Part shown: in pieces, positions 33,237-41,505 of the stretch | How positions within the stretch are numbered: position 1 is the stretch's first letter | Layout: every line of letters begins with the position of its first letter | Source: Rhodococcus triatomae | Lineage (GTDB): Bacteria; Actinomycetota; Actinomycetes; Mycobacteriales; Mycobacteriaceae | Length of the DNA stretch: 64,000 bases | Assembly: GCF_014217785.1 (NCBI RefSeq) | Contig: NZ_CP048814.1 | Coordinates: 2,418,001-2,482,000, forward strand | Reading direction: 5' to 3' | Translations under genes and position numbers: made by a program | Notes under the pieces: generated by a model | What the model saw: only the letters and a program-made list of their open reading frames with translations | The model's database searches: none | Told to the model about the DNA's origin: nothing

Positions 33237-34746
33237 CCGGTGCGACGTCGAAGGACATCGCAGCATCGACGATGCTGCCGTGCCGGAGCGCGGCGAGGTC
33301 GCGGAACCAGTTCATCCGCAGGCGCCACGGCGCCTGTGAGCCCTGCCGGGGGAACGAATCCACCGAGCGGAGTACGTAACCGGCGGCGAAGTCCAGGAAC
33401 GGCTCTTCGTCGACCGACGGATCCCGACGCGGAACAGCGCGCGCGAACCCCTTGTCGTCCATGTACCGCAGTAGCCGCACGACGTACTCGGACACGAGAT
33501 CGGCCTTGAGCGTCCACGACGCGTTGGTGTAGCCGACGACGAAGGCGAAATTCGGTACGCCGCTGAGCATCATGCCCTTGTAGGCCATGGTGTCGGACAG
33601 TTCGACGGAGTCGCCGTCCACGACCAGCTCGATACCGCCGAAGGCGAGCAGATTCAGCCCGGTGGCACTGACGACGACGTCTGCCTCGAGTTCGGCCCCG
33701 GATTCGAGCGCGATTCCGGTCTCGGTGAAGGTGGCGATGCGGTCGGTCACCATGTCGACGTCGCCGTGCCGGATGGCCCGGAACAGATCGCCGTTGGGTA
33801 CCAGGCACATCCGCTGGTCCCAGGGGTCGTAGCGGGGAGCGAAATGGGTGTCGATGTCGTAACCGTCGGGGAGCCAGCGTTTCTGGAGATCCCGGATGCG
33901 GCCCTTCATGAACGTCGGGAAGCGCTGGCACGCCTGGTAGAGAGCCGTCGCGACCAGGGTGCTCTTGAGCCGGGCCAGGCGGTGACCGAGACCCCCGGGC
34001 AGCCTCTCCTGCAGCGTGGTGGCGAGGGCGTCCCGCGCGGGCACCGAGATGATGTAGGAAGGCGAGCGCTGCAGGATGCTCACGTGCGAGGCGGCATCGG
34101 CCATCGAGGGTGCCAGGGTCACCGCCGTCGCGCCGCTACCGATGACGACGACCCGCTTGCCGGTGTAGTCGAGATCCTCCGGCCAGTGCTGCGGGTGCAC
34201 GAGGGTGCCGCCGAACCGGTCCACTCCCGGGAAGTCCGGCGTGTAGCCCTCGTCGTACCGGTAGTAGCCGGTGCAGCACAGGAGGAACCCCGCGGTGAAG
34301 CGCACCGTCTGCCCGGAATCGGTGCGCTGCGCCTCGATCGTCCAGAGGGAGTCCCGGGTGGACCATTCGGCGCGGACGACGCGGTGGCCGTACCGGATGT
34401 GCTCGTCGATACCGAACTCGGCGGCGGTGTCCCGCAGGTACTCGAGGATCGTGTGGCCGTCGGCGATGGCCTTCTCGCCGGTCCACGGCCGGAACGGGAA
34501 CCCGAGTGTGTACATGTCCGAGTCGGATCGAATTCCGGGATAGCGGAACAGATCCCAGGTGCCGCCGAGGGAATCGCGGGCCTCGAGCAGGGTGTACGAA
34601 CGGTCCGGGAAGTTCTTCTGGACGTGATAGGCCGCATCGATGGCGGACAGGCCGGCGCCGATGACGAGGACGTCGATGTGCTCGGGGGCCGCGGTCCCGG
34701 CAGCTCCGGCGTCCGTGGCCTCGGTGGCCCCGGTGTCTTCTGTCAT
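33181..34746 (-). CDS. Flavin-containing Baeyer-Villiger-type monooxygenase
   Basis: A 521-residue class B flavoprotein monooxygenase. The FAD motif GAGLSAIDAAYH is near residue 29, the NADPH motif GSGATAVTLAPS near 205, and FGGTLVHPQHWP matches the Baeyer-Villiger fingerprint FxGxxxHxxxWP. It resembles the EthA/ketone monooxygenase group, which inserts oxygen next to carbonyls or oxidises heteroatoms such as sulfur. ATG 34746 has a GGAGG upstream. Its promoter region holds two CsoR-type palindromes, so control by the divergent sensor is likely. Confidence 0.88.
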   Translation of the reverse strand: MTEDTGATEATDAGAAGTAAPEHIDVLVIGAGLSAIDAAYHVQKNFPDRSYTLLEARDSLGGTWDLFRYPGIRSDSDMYTLGFPFRPWTGEKAIADGHTILEYLRDTAAEFGIDEHIRYGHRVVRAEWSTRDSLWTIEAQRTDSGQTVRFTAGFLLCCTGYYRYDEGYTPDFPGVDRFGGTLVHPQHWPEDLDYTGKRVVVIGSGATAVTLAPSMADAASHVSILQRSPSYIISVPARDALATTLQERLPGGLGHRLARLKSTLVATALYQACQRFPTFMKGRIRDLQKRWLPDGYDIDTHFAPRYDPWDQRMCLVPNGDLFRAIRHGDVDMVTDRIATFTETGIALESGAELEADVVVSATGLNLLAFGGIELVVDGDSVELSDTMAYKGMMLSGVPNFAFVVGYTNASWTLKADLVSEYVVRLLRYMDDKGFARAVPRRDPSVDEEPFLDFAAGYVLRSVDSFPRQGSQAPWRLRMNWFRDLAALRHGSIVDAAMSFDVAPVRTEQTPHRETSATASGR

Positions 34747-34786
34747 CGTCGATCCTCCCGCTGGTCCGGCTGTGCGCTCCACCACA

Positions 34787-34800
34787 CTACCCGTGGGTAG
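34787..34800. promoter_or_regulatory. CsoR-type operator near the monooxygenase start
   Basis: CTACCCGTGGGTAG: six-base inverted arms around a GT centre, about 40-55 bp upstream of the monooxygenase ATG. Confidence 0.6.
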
Positions 34801-34835
34801 CGACGGGGAGAACCGGGCCGAGCGCTGGTCGGCTG

Positions 34836-34854
34836 ATACCCCCGGGGGTATAAT
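34836..34854 (+). promoter_or_regulatory. CsoR-type operator overlapping a TATAAT promoter
   Basis: ATACCCCCGGGGGTAT (34836-34851) is a perfect palindrome of the A/T-flanked C/G-run type bound by CsoR/CstR/RcnR-family repressors. A perfect TATAAT lies at 34849-34854, sharing three bases with it, so binding should block transcription of the regulator gene at 34924. Confidence 0.8.
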
Positions 34855-34878
34855 CGGGCGTAGTGACCCGAACCGTGA

Positions 34879-35208
<330 letters not shown>

Positions 35209-35289
35209 GCGGCCGGGAGCGGCCCCGGCACCGGCACCGGAGGAACGGTCACTGAAGACGTGGCCACCGAAGAAGTGAAGGACGACATC

Positions 35290-35706
35290 ATGACAGACGA
35301 CACCCTGGCCCTCGCCACCCGACTGCACGCCACGTTCGACGAGGCCGTACAGCGCACACGGAATGCTCTGCAGGAGCAGGGGTTCGGCATCCTCACCGAG
35401 ATCGACATGTCCGCGACCCTGAAGTCGAAGATCGACGTGGACATGGAGCGCTACGTGATCCTCGGCGCGTGCAATCCGCCGCTGGCGCATCGCGCCGTCG
35501 ACATCGACCGCCGAATCGGCCTGCTGCTGCCCTGCAATGTCGTCGTCCGTGAGGATCGCGATTCCGCCACGGAGGGTGGGGCGGTTGTCGTCGAGGCGAT
35601 GAACCCCCAGCTGATGGTGCAGGTCACCGGCGAGCCGGCGCTGGCCCCGGTCGCCGCGGAGGCCGGTGTCCGGCTGCGGGCGGCGATCGATTCGCTGGCG
35701 GACTGA
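35290..35706 (+). CDS. DUF302 family protein
   Basis: A 138-residue cytoplasmic DUF302 protein. The IDMSATLKSKIDVDMERYVILGACNPPLAHRA part is the characteristic core, and GLLLPCNVVV follows. ATG 35290 is preferred over GTG 35260, which would add ten residues. DUF302 genes often accompany CsoR-family sensors in metal or sulfur stress loci; the function is unknown. Confidence 0.85.
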   Translation: MTDDTLALATRLHATFDEAVQRTRNALQEQGFGILTEIDMSATLKSKIDVDMERYVILGACNPPLAHRAVDIDRRIGLLLPCNVVVREDRDSATEGGAVVVEAMNPQLMVQVTGEPALAPVAAEAGVRLRAAIDSLAD

Positions 35707-35759
35707 CCGGCTCCACCGCGCGTCCCACCACTCAGGGCAGCCTCAGTAGGCTGTCTGTC

Positions 35760-37511
35760 GTGAGTCGATCGTCGACGCCGGACGGCGTCACCGCCGAGAC
35801 CGTCACCGGCGGTTCGATCCTCCGTCGCACCCTCGGCAGGCACCGTGGCCGCATGGTCGCCGCCTCTGCACTGGTGGGGCTCCACCAGCTGTGTGAGGCG
35901 ATGGTGCCGGTCGCCATCGGTCTGATCGTGGGCCGAGCGATCGCGCCGAGCGACGGCGCGGCGATGACTCTCGGAATCGTGGGGCTGGCCGCGTTGTTCG
36001 TAGTGCTCACCCTGGCGTGGAGGTTCGGTGCCCGGCTGGTGGTCGTGGCGATGGAGACCGAGGCGCACCGGCTGCGGGTCGAGGTCGCCGCGCGCATCCT
36101 CGACCCCCGCGGGTTGCGGAGCCCGATGAAGGCCGGCGAACTGCTCACGGTCTCCACCTCGGACGCGGACCGCACGTCCTGGATGCTCGACGTCGTCGCC
36201 CGCACCGTGGCCGCACTCACCGCGGTGATCGTCACCGCTGCGGTGCTGTTGGCCATCGACCTCCCGCTCGGTGCGGCGGTTCTGGTGGCAACGCCCTTGC
36301 TGCTCGGCGGCCTGCAGGCCCTGGCCCCGCTCATCACCCGTCGGACCGTGACCCGGCAGGAGGAGATCGCTCGCGCGTCGGCGTCCGCCACCGATCTGGT
36401 GAGCGGGCTGCGCCCGTTGCGGGGGTTCGGTGGCGAGACCGCGGCGGACGAACGGTACCGGGTCGTCAGCCGATCGGCGTTGCGCGCCACTCTCGGTACG
36501 GCCCGGGTCCAGTCCGTGTACACCGGAATCGCGACCGGGGCCAGCGGCATCCTCGCGGTCGGAGTGGCCGGAGCCGCGGGCTGGTTCGCGGTGCAGGGAC
36601 GTCTGTCGCTCGGCGAGCTGGTCACGGTGGTGGGCCTGTCCCAGTTCCTGATCGAGCCCCTGACCACACTGTCGCGGCTACCGGCCGTCGTCGCCGGCTG
36701 CCGGGGGTCGGCGCAACGACTCGCGGAAGTCCTCGCCGCACCACATCTGTTGCCCGCGCCGTCGTCCCGGATCGACGAGCCCTCCAGCCCCCACATCGTG
36801 TTCGCCGATGCCGGTTACCGATCGGTGACCGGCCTGGACCTCGAGATCGGGCACGGCGAGCTCGTCGGAATCGTCGCCTACCGGCAGCAGGACGCCGACG
36901 CGGTGTTCGCATTGCTGTCCGGGGACGTGCCGGACGGTGAACGCACCGGCAGCGTCACCGTCGCGGGCCGCGAACTGGCGGAGTTGCACCTCGACGATCT
37001 GCGCCGGACCGTTCTCGCCGAGCCGCACGCCGGCCACCTCTTCGGCGGAACCCTGCATTCCAACATCGTCACCGGCGACACCGACACCGGTCCGCCCGAA
37101 CACCTCGAACGTGTCCTCGACGTGTCGGCCGCTCGCGATGTCGCGGAGTTGCATCCGGACGGGCTCGACCGTGCCGTGGGGGACGAGGGCCTGAGCCTGT
37201 CCGGTGGACAGCGGCAGCGGGTGGCACTCGCGCGCGCACTGTCCCGTCGCACCCCGGTTCTGGTGCTGCACGACCCGACGACGGCGGTGGACGCCGTCAC
37301 CGAACAGGAGATTGCGGCCGGGGTCGCCGAACTGCGGCACGCCGATCACGTGTCCGGAATCCACACGACGATCGTGCTGACGACCAGCCCCAATCTGTTG
37401 GCGGTGACCGACCGGGTGATCGTGGTGGAGGAAGGGCGGATCGTGCGGGACGGCACCCACCACGAGCTCGCCGAGACGGACGAGCGCTACCGCACGGCGG
37501 TGCTGCGATGA
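35760..37511 (+). CDS. ABC exporter half-transporter with degenerate Walker A
   Basis: A 583-residue fusion of a six-helix membrane domain (residues about 20-310) and a nucleotide-binding domain. The signature LSGGQRQRVALARAL is intact, but the Walker A position reads GIVAYRQQDADAVF with no GKS/T, and Walker B is LHDPTTAVD with the usual DE changed to HD. This chain probably cannot hydrolyse ATP itself but completes the partner's site. The stop overlaps the partner's ATG (ATGA), so the two form a heterodimeric exporter. Confidence 0.88.
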   Translation: MSRSSTPDGVTAETVTGGSILRRTLGRHRGRMVAASALVGLHQLCEAMVPVAIGLIVGRAIAPSDGAAMTLGIVGLAALFVVLTLAWRFGARLVVVAMETEAHRLRVEVAARILDPRGLRSPMKAGELLTVSTSDADRTSWMLDVVARTVAALTAVIVTAAVLLAIDLPLGAAVLVATPLLLGGLQALAPLITRRTVTRQEEIARASASATDLVSGLRPLRGFGGETAADERYRVVSRSALRATLGTARVQSVYTGIATGASGILAVGVAGAAGWFAVQGRLSLGELVTVVGLSQFLIEPLTTLSRLPAVVAGCRGSAQRLAEVLAAPHLLPAPSSRIDEPSSPHIVFADAGYRSVTGLDLEIGHGELVGIVAYRQQDADAVFALLSGDVPDGERTGSVTVAGRELAELHLDDLRRTVLAEPHAGHLFGGTLHSNIVTGDTDTGPPEHLERVLDVSAARDVAELHPDGLDRAVGDEGLSLSGGQRQRVALARALSRRTPVLVLHDPTTAVDAVTEQEIAAGVAELRHADHVSGIHTTIVLTTSPNLLAVTDRVIVVEEGRIVRDGTHHELAETDERYRTAVLR

Positions 37512-39280
37512 CGGCGACCACCGGGCCCGGTGCCGGGACAGGCGACGCCTCCTCGCGTCCGCTCCTCCCCGTGGCCACCGCACGCCGCTGCTCGCGGTGG
37601 TTGCTGGAAGCACTGCGCGGTCGCCCCCTGACGACGACGGCGACGCTCCTCGCGGCCACCGGAGCCGCGGCGGCGACCGTGGTGCCGCTGTACATGTTCG
37701 GCCGGCTGATCGACGAGATCCGCGCCGGAGCGGGCGGTGCGACCGTGGCCACCTTCGTCGCGGTCATCGCCGTGGCCGCCGTGGTCGCCGGTCTCCTCAC
37801 CGGCGTCTCGTCGTATCTCATCGAGGTGCTCGGTGGATCGCTGCTCGCGCGGCTGCGCGAGCAGGTCGTGGCACGGACCCTGCGCCTTCCGCTCGGGACG
37901 GTGGAGAAGGCAGGCAAGGGCGACGTCCTGTCCCGGGTGGGCGACGACATCTCGGTCATCGACAAGTCCGTCGGCGAGGTGGTGCCGAGCATCGTCTCGG
38001 CCGCACTCCTGGTGGCCGCGAGTCTCGTCGCGATGGCCGGAATCGATTGGCGGTTGGCGATTGCCGGCTCCCTGGCCATCCCCGTCTACGTGCTGGCGCT
38101 GCGCTGGTACCTGCCCCGTTCGGCGCCGCTGTACGCGGAGCAACGCGTCGCGATGGGTGCGCGTTCGCAGGCCTTGATCGGCAGTATCCAGGGCCGCAGG
38201 ACGGTACGTGCCTACGGTCTCGAGGAGAGCCACCTGCGCGAGATCGACCGCGCGTCCGATCGCGCGAAACTGCTGGGTATCACCGTGTTCTCGCTGTTCA
38301 CCCGGTTCGCCGGTCGCGGAAACCGGGCCGAGTTCGTCGGTCTCGCGCTCATCCTCGTCACGGGTTTCGCCCTGCATTCGAACGGTGCGATCACCGTCGG
38401 TGCCGCCACCGCCGCCGCACTGGTCTTCCATCGTCTGTTCAACCCGATCGGACTGTTGCTCTATACCTTCGACGAGGTGCAGTCTGCAGGGGCGAGCCTG
38501 GCCCGCATCGTCGGGGTCATCGACATCCCGGACCCGCCCCGGGCGACGAATGCCGCCGTCCCGGAAGATTCCTCACTCGAGCTCGCCGACATCAGGCATT
38601 CGTACGACGGCCGGGAAGTGCTCCACGGCGTGACGCTGCGGCTCGAGCCCGGTGAGACCGTCGCGCTCGTCGGAGCCACCGGCGCGGGCAAGTCCACGCT
38701 CGCCTCCCTCGCCGCGGGCGTCCACGTGCCCGACTCGGGGTCGGTGCGGATCGGCGGTGTCGACATCGCCGGGTTCGGTGACACCGTGCGTCGGCGCGTT
38801 GCCGTGGTCAGCCAGGAAGTGCACGTGTTCTCCGGATCGCTGATCGAGGATCTCCGGCTCGCCGCCCCGGACGCGGACGAGACACGTGTGCGTCGAGCGC
38901 TCACCCGGGTCGGCGCACAGGAGTGGGTCGAACACCTGCCCGACGGAATCGACACACAGGTCGGCGAGGGCGGGCACGAATTGACCACGGCCCAGGCACA
39001 GCAGCTGGCCCTCGCCCGGATCCTGCTCGTCGACCCGGACGTCGTGGTGCTCGACGAGGCGACGGCGGAGGCCGGCAGCCGGGGAGCCCGGGAGCTGGAG
39101 TTCGCCGCGGCTGCCGTGACGAACGGGCGCACGGCCCTCGTCGTCGCCCATCGGCTGACCCAGGCGGAGCGAGCCGACCGGGTGGTCGTGCTCGGTCACG
39201 GCCGCATCCTGGAGGAGGGCACGCACGATGCCCTGGTCGCCGCGGGCGGCGGCTACGCGCGTCTGTGGGCAGCCTGGTGA
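37508..39280 (+). CDS. ABC exporter half-transporter with degenerate signature
   Basis: A 590-residue ABC transporter half with six membrane helices (about 35-320) and an ATPase domain. Walker A GATGAGKST and Walker B VVVLDEATAEAG are intact, but the signature LSGGQ is replaced by LTTAQAQQ. With its upstream partner this leaves one complete composite ATP site: Walker motifs here and LSGGQ there. Substrate unknown. The last 28 bases overlap the end of the convergent cupin gene. Confidence 0.9.
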   Translation: MTATTGPGAGTGDASSRPLLPVATARRCSRWLLEALRGRPLTTTATLLAATGAAAATVVPLYMFGRLIDEIRAGAGGATVATFVAVIAVAAVVAGLLTGVSSYLIEVLGGSLLARLREQVVARTLRLPLGTVEKAGKGDVLSRVGDDISVIDKSVGEVVPSIVSAALLVAASLVAMAGIDWRLAIAGSLAIPVYVLALRWYLPRSAPLYAEQRVAMGARSQALIGSIQGRRTVRAYGLEESHLREIDRASDRAKLLGITVFSLFTRFAGRGNRAEFVGLALILVTGFALHSNGAITVGAATAAALVFHRLFNPIGLLLYTFDEVQSAGASLARIVGVIDIPDPPRATNAAVPEDSSLELADIRHSYDGREVLHGVTLRLEPGETVALVGATGAGKSTLASLAAGVHVPDSGSVRIGGVDIAGFGDTVRRRVAVVSQEVHVFSGSLIEDLRLAAPDADETRVRRALTRVGAQEWVEHLPDGIDTQVGEGGHELTTAQAQQLALARILLVDPDVVVLDEATAEAGSRGARELEFAAAAVTNGRTALVVAHRLTQAERADRVVVLGHGRILEEGTHDALVAAGGGYARLWAAW

Positions 39281-39720
39281 TCGGGTAGCGCGGTCCGGCC
39301 GACGAGGGTGGCGATGTCCTGGGCGGTGAGTGCGGCGGGGGTGCCCCGGTTCACCAGGTCGGCGAATCCGCCGTCGTCCGCCATCACGGTGATCGTGTGC
39401 AGGCGCTCGGTCTCGGAGATGTTGACGATGCGGTGCTCGGATCCGGGCCTGAGTACCAGGACGTCGCCCGCTCTCAGTTCCACGACGTGATCGTCGCTGT
39501 GAGCCCGTGCCCGCCCGGACAGGACGATGAAGATCTCGGCGGAGTCGTCGTGGGAGTTGACCGGTTGCGCGCCACCGGGTTCCCAGATCTCGAGGAACAC
39601 GCTGGCGCTCGAGCCGTCGGCGGGACCGGCCAGGGTACACAGGCGCACGGAGTCCTCGGGGGAGATCAGTGACGCGGTCAGTTCGTCGAGGTTGCGCACG
39701 ACGGGTGGTGCTCCGGTCAT
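39253..39720 (-). CDS. Cupin-domain protein
   Basis: A 155-residue single-domain cupin. NSHDDSAEIFIVLSGRARAHSDDHVVELRAGDVLVLRPGSEHRI covers the two cupin motifs, with His, Glu and His positions that could bind a metal. Its start overlaps the stop of the metallo-hydrolase gene by four bases, so the two are coupled. It could be an enzyme or a small-molecule sensor. Confidence 0.8.
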   Translation of the reverse strand: MTGAPPVVRNLDELTASLISPEDSVRLCTLAGPADGSSASVFLEIWEPGGAQPVNSHDDSAEIFIVLSGRARAHSDDHVVELRAGDVLVLRPGSEHRIVNISETERLHTITVMADDGGFADLVNRGTPAALTAQDIATLVGRTALPDHQAAHRRA

Positions 39721-40688
39721 GGTCGGATCCTTTCGATGAGGGTGGTCTGTCGGGTGACGTCGAGGTGCGCGGGGGTCGGCGCAGGAGTGAGGATCGTGAC
39801 CGGTCCGCAGTCGTGACGCACCACCGGGTGGCCCAGGAGATCCCGGCCGGACTCGGGCGCCGTCGCGGAATCACGCACTGCCGCAGCGGCAGTGGCCACG
39901 TCGGTGACCGACGACGCGGGCAGTTCGGGAGTGAGGTTGTGGGCCGCGAAGACGCGGGTGACGGGCAGCCGGGACAGACGCGCCGTCGACCGCGCGAATG
40001 CCGCGACGTCCGCCCCGTCGCCGTGCAACCAGTGCGCCGCACCGAGCACGGTGTCGCCGGAGAACAGGAACCCGGTGGCGTCCTCGAACAAGCAGAGCTC
40101 GTCCGGGGAATGGCCGGGAGTGTGCAGTACCCGCAGGTGCCGCCCGCCCAGATCGAGCACCTCGCCGTCGTCCAGGGTGCGGGTGGGTGGCACGCCGGGG
40201 ACGGTCCAGCCGGACAGCTGGGGCAGTGGCCGCATCGCGGGCAATCGGTTCAGTGCGAAGAAGTACCGGCGGTCCAGTGCGGAGTACCGCCGGTACTCGC
40301 GGGCCACCTCGGTCATGGCTTCGGCGTATGCGGACAGGAAGGCGGGGTCGGCGTCGACGTGCGCGCACGGAGAGTGTGGTTCGATCACGTGAGGGTGCAC
40401 CGCGAAATCCGTGACGGGGAGATCCGTGGTGGCCAGATCGGCGTTCCCGCCGCGGTGGTCGAGGTGATGGTGCGAGGAGACGACGAGAACCGGAAGGTCG
40501 GTCAAGGATGCGACGACCGAGGAGATCGGTGCGATACCGAGCCCGGTGTCGAACAGGAGTGCCGATTCGGTACCGACGACGAGGTAGCAGTTGACATGAC
40601 CGGGTTCGGCCACGAGATACACGCCCTCTGCCATCGGCCGCACGTCGAACCAGCTGTCGGGCGTGGCGCAGAACGTCGGGGGTCTCAC
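39717..40688 (-). CDS. Metallo-beta-lactamase-fold hydrolase
   Basis: A 323-residue MBL-fold enzyme. SSHHHLDHRGGN is the HxHxDH zinc motif, THTPGHSPDEL supplies a further His, and FSGDTVLG the metal-bridging Asp. GTG 40688 has AAAGG upstream. Substrates of such proteins range from thioesters to lactones; the position opposite an XRE-cupin regulator and its operator suggests a role in the catabolic region that follows. Confidence 0.88.
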   Translation of the reverse strand: MRPPTFCATPDSWFDVRPMAEGVYLVAEPGHVNCYLVVGTESALLFDTGLGIAPISSVVASLTDLPVLVVSSHHHLDHRGGNADLATTDLPVTDFAVHPHVIEPHSPCAHVDADPAFLSAYAEAMTEVAREYRRYSALDRRYFFALNRLPAMRPLPQLSGWTVPGVPPTRTLDDGEVLDLGGRHLRVLHTPGHSPDELCLFEDATGFLFSGDTVLGAAHWLHGDGADVAAFARSTARLSRLPVTRVFAAHNLTPELPASSVTDVATAAAAVRDSATAPESGRDLLGHPVVRHDCGPVTILTPAPTPAHLDVTRQTTLIERIRP

Positions 40689-40727
40689 GATCGGGTGCCT
40701 TTCTGGCGGAGCGTCGCGGTGGTGCAA

Positions 40728-40750
40728 AAATGTTGATGTGGGTAACATTT
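40728..40750. promoter_or_regulatory. Operator 1 of the XRE-cupin regulon, ATGTT-N9-AACAT
   Basis: AAATGTT (40728-40734) and AACATTT (40744-40750) flank a 9-bp spacer in the divergent gap between the MBL hydrolase and the regulator. The same arms and spacing recur at 41462 and 45325. Confidence 0.75.
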
Positions 40751-40829
40751 GTGACGATAGGTACGGTTTATTGCGCACCGGTAACGGATGTGGATCGCAG
40801 GTGTTGACGCCCGTCGGGGAGGAGATCTC

Positions 40830-41456
40830 GTGGCGAGTCCAGGGAAGGCCGGCGTGACCGCCGAGCGCGGCGTCGCCCGATCGGACGCGCATCTCGGTGC
40901 GGCCATCCGGGCGAGGCGCCGCGAGTTGGGCCGGACGCTCGTGCAGGTCGCCCTGGCCACGGGGCTGTCCCATCCCTTCCTCAGTCAGATCGAGCGCGGC
41001 CTCGCCCGCCCGTCCATGCGTTCGCTCTACCTGATCGCCGATGCGCTCGAGACGACGCAACAATCGTTGTTGGCGCGCGGTGCACCCTCCGAGCTCACGG
41101 GATCGACCGTGGCGGCGACGGCGCGCCCGGACGCGGATCAGGGCGTCCACGAGGCCCGGCTGGTCGATCACGACCCCGCCGGTGCCGACGTCACCGAGAT
41201 CATCGTGGAATCAAGGGAATTCGAAGCTTTCTTCGTGCACGACCGACGCGAACTCGTCTACGTGGTGTCGGGTGCGATCGAGGTGGAGTTGCTCGCGCCG
41301 GGCGTGGGTGCGACGCCCGTCTCGGAGTTCCACACGCTGTCGGCGCGGGAGTCCATCGCCTATCCGGGAGGAACTCAACACCGCCACCGCAGGGTCGGGG
41401 ACGGCCTTGCCATCGTGGTGCTCGTGCACTCCGGAACGGAATTCACAACGCCGTAA
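40830..41456 (+). CDS. XRE-cupin regulator of the amide/heterocycle region
   Basis: A 208-residue regulator with an XRE helix-turn-helix at about 25-75 (QVALATGLSHPFLSQIERGLARPS) and a C-terminal cupin (about 110-205) for ligand sensing. GTG 40830 is chosen because GGGGAGGAG precedes it; ATG 40788 would add 14 residues. It is divergent from the MBL-cupin pair and followed by the amidase gene. Three ATGTT-N9-AACAT sites nearby are its likely targets. Confidence 0.88.
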   Translation: MASPGKAGVTAERGVARSDAHLGAAIRARRRELGRTLVQVALATGLSHPFLSQIERGLARPSMRSLYLIADALETTQQSLLARGAPSELTGSTVAATARPDADQGVHEARLVDHDPAGADVTEIIVESREFEAFFVHDRRELVYVVSGAIEVELLAPGVGATPVSEFHTLSARESIAYPGGTQHRHRRVGDGLAIVVLVHSGTEFTTP

Positions 41457-41461
41457 CCTGG

Positions 41462-41486
41462 CCGATGTTCATCACATCAACATCGG
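41462..41486. promoter_or_regulatory. Operator 2 of the XRE-cupin regulon
   Basis: CCGATGTT (41462-41469) and AACATCGG (41479-41486) are perfect 8-bp arms around 9 bp. The amidase start lies 17-20 bp downstream, so the site overlaps or abuts the promoter. TAGGCT at 41490 could be the -10 box, which would make the transcript nearly leaderless. Confidence 0.8.
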
Positions 41487-41505
41487 AGTTAGGCTCGCCG
41501 ACGTG

